From: an uncultured Selenomonas sp.
GTDB taxonomy: Bacteria; Bacillota; Negativicutes; Selenomonadales; Selenomonadaceae
Reading direction: 5' to 3'
DNA: 11,548 nucleotides
Assembly (NCBI GenBank): GCA_937915915.1
Contig: CALGGN010000051.1
Coordinates: 1 to 11,548, forward strand
The translations under genes and the position numbers were made by a program. The notes beneath the pieces are model-generated. The model had not been told where the DNA came from. It saw only the letters and a list, made by a program, of their open reading frames with translations, and did not search any database. Shown here in pieces: positions 6,165-11,548 of the stretch (positions are counted from its first letter, which is position 1; every line of letters begins with the position of its first letter).

Positions 6165-7005
6165 CGAGAAATTGGGGGAAAGAAACCTTCGACTTTCCAT
6201 CATTTGTGTGGGTGGATATGTTTTGAGATTTCATGGCATAAGAGAGACTGTTGATATCGATGCGTTTTTCACGAACACGCCAGAAATTCAATCGATTATA
6301 GAAGAAATCGGACAAGAATTCGGCTTGAATTCATCTGACGAAGACTGGCTGAATTCCTCCGTACAGAACTTGAATGATGCACCGGATGAATCCATATGCA
6401 GTACAATCTACACGGGGAAGAATCTCACAGTTGCCATCCCCCCGCTCCTATATGTTGCAGGTATGAAACTTATCAGCGAAAGGGAAATAGATATATCCGA
6501 TGTCGCTCAGATTATATCTTCATTGCATAGCAAAGACCCTGTGGAATTCAGGAATGGGCTCATGCAATATGGTTTTGGATTTGTGGATGAAGCATTGATT
6601 CTTGAAGCTTTTTCAGAAGCTTATGGCATGGAATGGTTAGAAGAATACTATCGAAAACACGAATCCGATTTTACAAAGAATATTGATAGTTTATCTTCTG
6701 GAAGTTATGATGCTGTCTTTGATCGTCGTGCCTTTGGCTTCGGCACGGAAAGCAAAATAAAAAATTTTGAGCTTCGTAAGGATTTTATCAAGTGTCGCGA
6801 AGAAATTTTAGGGAAGCTTCTCAAGATTCCTACCATGCAAGGGCGAACGGAAGCATTTTACGATGAAATGAAAAAACGACTCTTGGAGAAGTATTCAAAC
6901 GATGAGGTTGCACAGGCATTGAATTCCTTCACGCAGTACGTACCGTATGTCAAAAAGCAACCTTCTGCACCCAATTTTGAATTATCGTTTCAAGATGATG
7001 TTTGA
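6127..7005 (+). CDS. Nucleotidyltransferase-fold protein (AbiEii/DUF6036-like)
   Basis: A 292-residue protein with the hallmark of the polymerase-beta nucleotidyltransferase fold: CVGGYVLRFHGIRETVDIDAFF, giving the GG pair at 29-30 and the metal-binding DxD (Asp43, Asp45). A second block, AGMKLISEREIDISD (Lys114, Arg119, Asp122, Asp125), matches the Lys...Arg...D..D helix seen in AbiEii- and DUF6036-type enzymes. The rest is helical and ends without a membrane segment. ATG 6127 has a perfect AGGAGGA six bases upstream and lies within the preceding gene. Family members include toxins that transfer nucleotides to tRNA or other targets, but the substrate cannot be told here. The gene is AT-rich and ends 24 bp before the GC-richer RpiR gene. 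Confidence 0.78.
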   Translation: MLPTDEKIFSRFDEKLGERNLRLSIICVGGYVLRFHGIRETVDIDAFFTNTPEIQSIIEEIGQEFGLNSSDEDWLNSSVQNLNDAPDESICSTIYTGKNLTVAIPPLLYVAGMKLISEREIDISDVAQIISSLHSKDPVEFRNGLMQYGFGFVDEALILEAFSEAYGMEWLEEYYRKHESDFTKNIDSLSSGSYDAVFDRRAFGFGTESKIKNFELRKDFIKCREEILGKLLKIPTMQGRTEAFYDEMKKRLLEKYSNDEVAQALNSFTQYVPYVKKQPSAPNFELSFQDDV

Positions 7006-7029
7006 GAAAAACAGCAGTGAGGTGGAGTC

Positions 7030-7794
7030 ATGAGACTGGAGGAGATCGTGAATCGTCATTTGCAGGAGCTGGGAGAGACCGATCTGGCCATCTGGAAGTA
7101 TATTATTCAGCATCGCCGGGAGACGCGCCATATCTCCATACATGAGCTGGCCAGAGCTTGCGCGGTTTCCAGCACCACCATCGTCAGATTCTCTCAAAAG
7201 CTGGGATTCGACGGCTTTGGGGATTTGAAGGCGGTACTGAAGCTGGAGGATGCTCCCTTGGCTTATGGGCAGGGGGATGTGCTGCAGGAACTTCAGGAAT
7301 TCTATCGCCAAACAACAGACAAGGTGTTCCAGCGCAATTTTGACAGCGCCAGCAGTCTCATCCATGAGGCGGATCGGGTCTTTGCCTTTGCCTCCGGCTA
7401 CGTCCAGAGCAATGTGGTGCAGGAGCTGAAGAGGCTGTTCTTCTACGATCATGTGTTTATCTACGAAGTTGCGGGACGGGAGGAATTCAACGCTCTTGTC
7501 CGCACCCTCACCAAGGATGACCTTTTCCTTTTCGTTTCCCTTTCCGGGGAGACCCCGTTGGTAGTGGACTTTGCCCGCCAGCTTCGCCTGCGGGACGTGC
7601 CCTTTATCTCTATCACGAAATTGCACGACAACACGCTGGCCAGTCTCTCCACGGTGAATCTCTACGTTTCCCCCGCTCAGTTCAGCCTGTATGATGAAAA
7701 TGATGAGCATACGGCTTTTCAGTCCATGCTGCCATACTTCATGCTGGTTGAGGTGCTGTATGTGCAGTACCGCATGTATCTGCAACGGAAATGA
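7030..7794 (+). CDS. RpiR-family transcriptional regulator (HTH + SIS)
   Basis: RpiR regulators sense phosphosugars and control neighbouring sugar genes. The 254-residue protein has an N-terminal HTH_6 domain (residues about 1-75; ISIHELARACAVSSTTIVRFSQKLGFDGFGDLK) and a C-terminal SIS sugar-isomerase domain (about 105-235) with the phosphosugar loop VSLSGETPLV at 169-178. Length is typical. Start ATG 7030 has GAGGTGGAG just before it. It sits directly upstream of the PTS and GH13 genes on the same strand, so it probably controls them and responds to a phosphorylated alpha-glucoside or glucose-6-phosphate (inference). It is separated from them by a strong terminator. No clear promoter of its own is visible; read-through from the nucleotidyltransferase genes is possible. 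Confidence 0.92.
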   Translation: MRLEEIVNRHLQELGETDLAIWKYIIQHRRETRHISIHELARACAVSSTTIVRFSQKLGFDGFGDLKAVLKLEDAPLAYGQGDVLQELQEFYRQTTDKVFQRNFDSASSLIHEADRVFAFASGYVQSNVVQELKRLFFYDHVFIYEVAGREEFNALVRTLTKDDLFLFVSLSGETPLVVDFARQLRLRDVPFISITKLHDNTLASLSTVNLYVSPAQFSLYDENDEHTAFQSMLPYFMLVEVLYVQYRMYLQRK

Positions 7795-7798
7795 TGCC

Positions 7799-7812
7799 TG
7801 TACCAAAGTACA
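7799..7812. promoter_or_regulatory. TGTAC-N4-GTACA palindrome, candidate operator
   Basis: TGTACCAAAGTACA is a perfect inverted repeat with a 4-bp centre immediately after the RpiR stop. A related half (TGTACCAAG, 7818-7826) follows 19 bp on. Such a tandem arrangement is operator-like. It stands upstream of the terminator at 7851, so if used it would act on an upstream or looped complex; the role is unproven. Confidence 0.35.
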
Positions 7813-7850
7813 GAAAATGTACCAAGTTGCACGCTGAGGATGAAATGCCG

Positions 7851-7887
7851 AAAGTCCGCGAAACTATTGCATTTGCGGACTTTTTTT
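7851..7887 (+). terminator. Rho-independent terminator after the RpiR gene
   Basis: AAAGTCCGC (7851-7859) pairs perfectly with GCGGACTTT (7875-7883) around a 15-nt loop and runs into TTTTTTT (7881-7887). It separates the regulator from the PTS-GH13 operon, which should therefore have its own promoter. Confidence 0.88.
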
Positions 7888-7900
7888 ATTATCCTTTCCC

Positions 7901-7914
7901 TATAAGATATCTTA
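7901..7914 (+). promoter_or_regulatory. Candidate -10 with overlapping 12-bp palindrome before the PTS gene
   Basis: TATAAG (7901-7906) is a reasonable -10 located after the terminator and before the PTS gene. No convincing -35 is seen 16-18 bp upstream, so an activator may be needed. TAAGATATCTTA (7903-7914) is a perfect 12-bp palindrome overlapping it, a good place for a regulator to bind. The leader to the start is about 65 nt, with AGCAGC...GCTGCT (7918-7946) able to fold. Confidence 0.4.
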
Positions 7915-7980
7915 AAGAGCAGCTGAAGCAGGAGGCGAAGGCTGCTGTGTAAGGAAAGCCTTTTACAGGAGGGAATGGAC

Positions 7981-10095
7981 ATGACGCTCAGCAAAGATCA
8001 TGTGATGCAGGGCATGCAGCGGTTTGGCGGTGCGATGTACACACCGGTTATTTTGTTCGCGTTCTTCGGCTTGACGGTGGCGCTCGCCATCGTCTGCAAA
8101 AACGAGGGGCTTTTGGGCAGTCTGGCAGCTTCGGGGACGGTCTGGTACGATTTTTGGTATGTGGTGGAGCAGGGCGCATGGACGGTGTTCGCCCAGATGC
8201 CCATCCTTTTCGCCATCGCGGTACCCATCGGCTTTGCCAAGAAGGAGCCTGCCCGTTGCGCGATGGAATCCTTCGTCGTTTACATGGTGTTCAATTACTT
8301 TATTTCCGGTTTTCTGAGCCTGCACGGAGCCTTCTTCGGCGTGGATTACGCACAGGAGGCAGGCGCAGGAACAGGGCTGGCCATGATAGCCAACATCAAG
8401 ACACTGGACATGGGCATGTTGGGAGCAATCTTCATCGCCTGTGTCACTGCCTGGCTGCACAATCGGTTCTATGATACGGATATCCCGGACTGGCTCGGCA
8501 TCTTCAAAGGCCCGGCCTTCGTCGTGGCGGTGGGCTTCGCTGTGATGATTCCCATGGCATTCCTCTTTTGTCTTGTCTGGCCCGCGGTGCAGCATGCCAT
8601 TATGCAGTTCCAGGATTTCCTCAAAACCAGCGGCATTCTGGGTGTTTGGGCCTATACTTTCTCCGAGCGCATCCTGCTTCCGGCAGGACTCCATCACTTC
8701 ATCTACTTGCCCTTCATCTTCGGGCCGGCAGTCTGCGACGGTGGCATTCAGGCCTACTGGCTCCAGCATCTCAATGATTTTTCCACCAGCGCGCAGAGTC
8801 TTGCGGAGCTTTTCCCCGAGGGCGGATTTGCCCTTCATGGCAGCTCCAAAGTCTTCGGATTGCCCGGCGCGGCTCTGGCCATCTACATGTGCGCCAAGCC
8901 GGAGAAGCGCAAGAAGACGGCAGCTCTCCTGATTCCCGCGACGCTTACCGCCATGCTTTGCGGTATTACGGAACCTTTGGAGTTCACCTTCCTCTTTGTG
9001 GCTCCGCTTCTCTATGCCGTTCATGCCGTGCTGGCAGCCACGCTGTCTGCAACGCTTTACTTCTTTGGTCTTTCGGGGAATTTCGGCGGCGGTCTGATTG
9101 ACTGTTTTGTGCAGAACTGGATACCTCTTTTCTCATATCATGCGGGAACCTATATCATGCAGCTCGGCGTGGGGCTGTGCTTCACCGCAATCTACTTCTT
9201 CGTGTTCCGCTATCTCATCCTGAAATTTGACTATGCGACACCGGGACGCACGGCGGATGATGCGGAGGACAAGCTCTTTACCAAGGCGGATTACCAGGCG
9301 AAAAAAGAAATGGAAGAGCTGGGCCTGGGGGACAATGCGACGGCCATCAAGGCGAAAGTCTTCCTGGACTGCCTGGGCGGTCCAGAAAATATCAAGGAAG
9401 TGACCAACTGCGCGACTCGCCTCAGAGTGACAGTGGCAGACCCCGACAAGGTAGCCGCTGTGAGCAAGTTCACCAAGGCAGGCGCTTTCGGACTGGTGAA
9501 GAACGGCCATGCCATGCAGGTGATCGTGGGACTTTCCGTTCCTCAGGTGCGGAGCTACTTTGACGCGCTGCTGAAAGGTGAGAGGATTGAAGCATCTCCG
9601 GCAGCAGCGAAGAGCGCCGCTCCCAAAGCAGATATGGATTTGGCCATGAAACTTCAGGCATTTGTCTCCGGCAAGCTCATGGACATTACGGCAGTGGAGG
9701 ACGAGATGTTCTCCCGGAAGATGTTGGGCGACGGTGTGGCCATCGAGCCTGTGGGGAATACGGTCGTAGCTCCTGCGGATGCGGAGGTCACCATGGTGAT
9801 GGACGAAAGCCGTCATGCCATCGGCCTGCGGCTGGAAAACGGAGCGGAGCTTTTGATCCACATTGGCATCGATACGGTGAAACTGAATGGGGAGGGCTTT
9901 GAACTTCTGACAGAGCAGGGAGCCCATGTCAAGGCGGGTACTCCTTTGGTACGGTTCGATGCCGAGGTCATCAAGGCTGCCGGCTACAAAAACACGGTGA
10001 TTATGGCGGTGACGAATTCGGCAGAGTATCCCCAGATGCGCAAGATGGAAGATCAGGATGTAGAGGCTGGCAGCACAGACATTCTGGCATTTTGA
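7981..10095 (+). CDS. Alpha-glucoside PTS transporter, fused EIICBA
   Basis: A 704-residue phosphotransferase transporter that imports and phosphorylates an alpha-glucoside (maltose, isomaltose, trehalose or sucrose-isomer type). EIIC spans about residues 1-410 with many hydrophobic helices and the glucose-superfamily motif GITEPLEFTF at 328. EIIB (about 450-530) carries the phosphocysteine in NCATRLRV (Cys477). EIIA of the Crr/glucose type (about 570-690) has the paired histidines of RHAIGL (His612) and LIHIGIDTV (His627, the phosphorylated one), spaced 15 as in EIIA-Glc. The chosen ATG 7981 lies seven bases after AGGAGGG (7967-7973); ATG 7975 would be only one base away. The fused EIIA means only general EI and HPr are needed. 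The GH13 gene starts 15 bp downstream. Confidence 0.92.
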   Translation: MTLSKDHVMQGMQRFGGAMYTPVILFAFFGLTVALAIVCKNEGLLGSLAASGTVWYDFWYVVEQGAWTVFAQMPILFAIAVPIGFAKKEPARCAMESFVVYMVFNYFISGFLSLHGAFFGVDYAQEAGAGTGLAMIANIKTLDMGMLGAIFIACVTAWLHNRFYDTDIPDWLGIFKGPAFVVAVGFAVMIPMAFLFCLVWPAVQHAIMQFQDFLKTSGILGVWAYTFSERILLPAGLHHFIYLPFIFGPAVCDGGIQAYWLQHLNDFSTSAQSLAELFPEGGFALHGSSKVFGLPGAALAIYMCAKPEKRKKTAALLIPATLTAMLCGITEPLEFTFLFVAPLLYAVHAVLAATLSATLYFFGLSGNFGGGLIDCFVQNWIPLFSYHAGTYIMQLGVGLCFTAIYFFVFRYLILKFDYATPGRTADDAEDKLFTKADYQAKKEMEELGLGDNATAIKAKVFLDCLGGPENIKEVTNCATRLRVTVADPDKVAAVSKFTKAGAFGLVKNGHAMQVIVGLSVPQVRSYFDALLKGERIEASPAAAKSAAPKADMDLAMKLQAFVSGKLMDITAVEDEMFSRKMLGDGVAIEPVGNTVVAPADAEVTMVMDESRHAIGLRLENGAELLIHIGIDTVKLNGEGFELLTEQGAHVKAGTPLVRFDAEVIKAAGYKNTVIMAVTNSAEYPQMRKMEDQDVEAGSTDILAF

Positions 10096-10110
10096 CGGAG
10101 GTGAGCGGAC

Positions 10111-11548
10111 ATGGCATTGAAGTGGTGGCAGAAGACCGTGGTCTATCAGGTGTATCCAAAGAGTTTCATGGACACCACGGGAAGCGGTCAGGGAGATATT
10201 CGCGGAATCACGGAAAAGCTGGATTATCTGAAGACGCTGGGAGTGGGGGCCGTGTGGCTGACGCCCGTCTACCGCTCCCCCATGGTGGACAATGGCTATG
10301 ATATTGCAGATTACAAGAGCATTGATCCTTCCTATGGGACGATGAAGGACATGGAAAATTTGATTGCCGAGGCAAAGGACAGGAATATCCGCATCGTGAT
10401 GGATCTGGTCTACAATCATACCTCCGACCGGCATGCATGGTTCCAAGAGTCGAGAAAGAGCCGGGACAATGCCAAATCTGACTGGTATATCTGGCGTGAC
10501 GCAAAGGAGGATGGGACGCCCCCCACCAACTGGCGCTCCATTTTCGGCGGCAGCGCATGGACATGGTGCGAGGAGCGGCAGCAATATTATCTCCATACCT
10601 TTGCGTCCCAGCAGCCGGATCTGAACTGGGAAAATCCTCAGGTGCGGCAAGCTCTTTATGATGCGGCGAACTTCTGGCTGGAAAAGGGCGTAGGGGGATT
10701 CCGCATCGATGCCATTGTCTACATCAAAAAGCCAAAAGAACTTCTGGATGGGGTGCCCGATGGCGGGGACGACATGGTGAATATCCACACGATGACCGCC
10801 AATACCCCGGGCATTCTCGATTTCCTGCGGGAGTTCAAGGAAAAGGTCTTTGCAGGGCATGACATTTTCACCGTGGCGGAGGCCAATGGGGTAGGGCCGG
10901 AGGATTTGAAGCACTGGGTGGGAGAAAACGGTATTTTTGATATGCTCTTTGAGTTTTCCCATATGTGTCTGGAATTCCCTGAGGGAGAAATCTGGTACAA
11001 GGCAGAGGGATATTCTCCCCGATTGATTCCCCGTCTCAAGGCATGCCTCAGCGCCAGCCAGGCGGCAACCGCTTCTGACGGGTGGTATCCCATCTTCTTT
11101 GAAAATCACGATCAGCCCCGCTGTGTGCGGCACTTTTTCCCTGATGAGGCGGATTCCGGCGCGGCAGCCAAGGCCATGGCAATGACGCTCTTTACGCTGC
11201 GAGGCACGCCCTTTGTCTATCAAGGACAAGAACTGGGCATGGACAATGTCGCCTGGGGCAGTATCGAGGACTATGATGATATCTCCTCCCATGGCCAGTA
11301 CGAATTGGCCATACAGTCGGGATGTTCCCCGGAAAAGGCCATCCGGGCAGGCCACCGTTACAGCCGCGACAATGCCCGTACCCCCATGCAGTGGGACAGG
11401 GGCAGACAGGCGGGCTTCACTTCCGGCACGCCCTGGATGAAGGTGAACCCGAACTATGTGACGGCGGAGGGCAGCTTTACGCTGGAAACTCTCCGCCGTC
11501 TGCGCACCTATCCGCTGAATCTGGACGCGGTGAAAAACACCCTCATTG
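10111..11548 (+). CDS. GH13 alpha-glucosidase / phospho-alpha-glucosidase (3' truncated by window end)
   Basis: Open from ATG 10111 (GGAGGTGAG just upstream) to the window edge, 479 codons so far of a family usually about 540-560. It begins WWQKTVVYQVYPKSF and shows all GH13 motifs: DLVYNHTS near 107-114, GFRIDAI with nucleophile Asp200, TVAEANG with acid/base Glu257 and FENHDQPR with transition-state Asp334. This is the oligo-1,6-glucosidase / trehalose-6-phosphate hydrolase / maltase branch; it is cytoplasmic with no signal peptide. Ala201 after the nucleophile leans towards alpha-1,4 or trehalose-type substrates, since alpha-1,6 specialists usually have Val (inference). With the PTS it would hydrolyse the imported, possibly phosphorylated, disaccharide. 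The stretch after about residue 455 (following KVNPNYVT) departs from the usual family pattern. Confidence 0.9.
   Translation, partial: MALKWWQKTVVYQVYPKSFMDTTGSGQGDIRGITEKLDYLKTLGVGAVWLTPVYRSPMVDNGYDIADYKSIDPSYGTMKDMENLIAEAKDRNIRIVMDLVYNHTSDRHAWFQESRKSRDNAKSDWYIWRDAKEDGTPPTNWRSIFGGSAWTWCEERQQYYLHTFASQQPDLNWENPQVRQALYDAANFWLEKGVGGFRIDAIVYIKKPKELLDGVPDGGDDMVNIHTMTANTPGILDFLREFKEKVFAGHDIFTVAEANGVGPEDLKHWVGENGIFDMLFEFSHMCLEFPEGEIWYKAEGYSPRLIPRLKACLSASQAATASDGWYPIFFENHDQPRCVRHFFPDEADSGAAAKAMAMTLFTLRGTPFVYQGQELGMDNVAWGSIEDYDDISSHGQYELAIQSGCSPEKAIRAGHRYSRDNARTPMQWDRGRQAGFTSGTPWMKVNPNYVTAEGSFTLETLRRLRTYPLNLDAVKNTLI

Noticed and set aside
6982..7806. 274-codon minus-strand frame over the RpiR gene
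   Set aside because: Antisense to a gene with clear HTH and SIS domains; no domain of its own.
7911..7952. Short open frame LKEQLKQEAKAAV before the PTS gene
   Set aside because: It has no start codon or ribosome binding site and is only about 13 codons, so it is most likely chance in the leader.
7963..9024. 353-codon minus-strand frame over the start of the PTS gene
   Set aside because: Antisense to the EIIC domain; low-complexity polar translation without known motifs.
9133..11355. 740-codon open frame on the minus strand
   Set aside because: It lies antisense to the PTS and GH13 genes, which have clear domains; the translation is His/Arg/Cys-rich with no recognisable domain and no ribosome binding site. 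It is a by-product of the GC-rich codon use of the real genes.

Overview
The window looks like a chromosomal segment of a low-to-mid GC Bacillota genome. Strong AGGAGG-type ribosome binding sites, GTG/TTG starts, a TPP riboswitch with an intrinsic terminator and an RpiR/PTS sugar operon all fit. The gene style suggests a Negativicutes relative (Selenomonas/Mitsuokella-like), but that is an impression and was not tested. Base composition changes along the window: the defence-type genes (about 60-3340 and 5470-7005) are AT-rich, while the thiamine and sugar genes are clearly GC-richer. This suggests acquired genes set between housekeeping genes.

Region 1 (1-3338, plus strand): the window opens inside an inverted copy of a repeat element. 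It is followed by a type I specificity subunit (hsdS), a RecF/OLD-like AAA ATPase and a DUF4276/TOPRIM-like protein. The three genes overlap end to start and form one operon. The last two resemble, without being identical to, the ATPase+TOPRIM architecture of PARIS- and OLD-type phage defence. No hsdR and no complete hsdM is present.

Region 2 (3317-5260, mostly minus strand): an imperfect palindromic element of about 165 bp lies between convergent operons and supplies the end of the DUF4276 gene. Next comes thiM-thiE (hydroxyethylthiazole kinase, thiamine-phosphate synthase) behind a promoter, a TPP riboswitch and an attenuator hairpin.

Region 3 (5343-7005, plus strand): a good sigma-70-type promoter leads into a small reading frame that is cut by a foldback element of about 207 bp. 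Translationally coupled downstream genes are a 113-residue protein of unknown function and a GG...DxD nucleotidyltransferase-fold protein (AbiEii/DUF6036-like), a candidate toxin-antitoxin or abortive-infection unit. The foldback element shares a 55-bp perfect inverted repeat with bases 1-55, so the 5.5 kb between them is flanked by inverted copies.

Region 4 (7030-11548, plus strand): an alpha-glucoside utilisation locus. It has an RpiR-family regulator, a terminator, candidate operators, a fused EIICBA phosphotransferase transporter and a GH13 alpha-glucosidase/phospho-glucosidase that runs off the window end.
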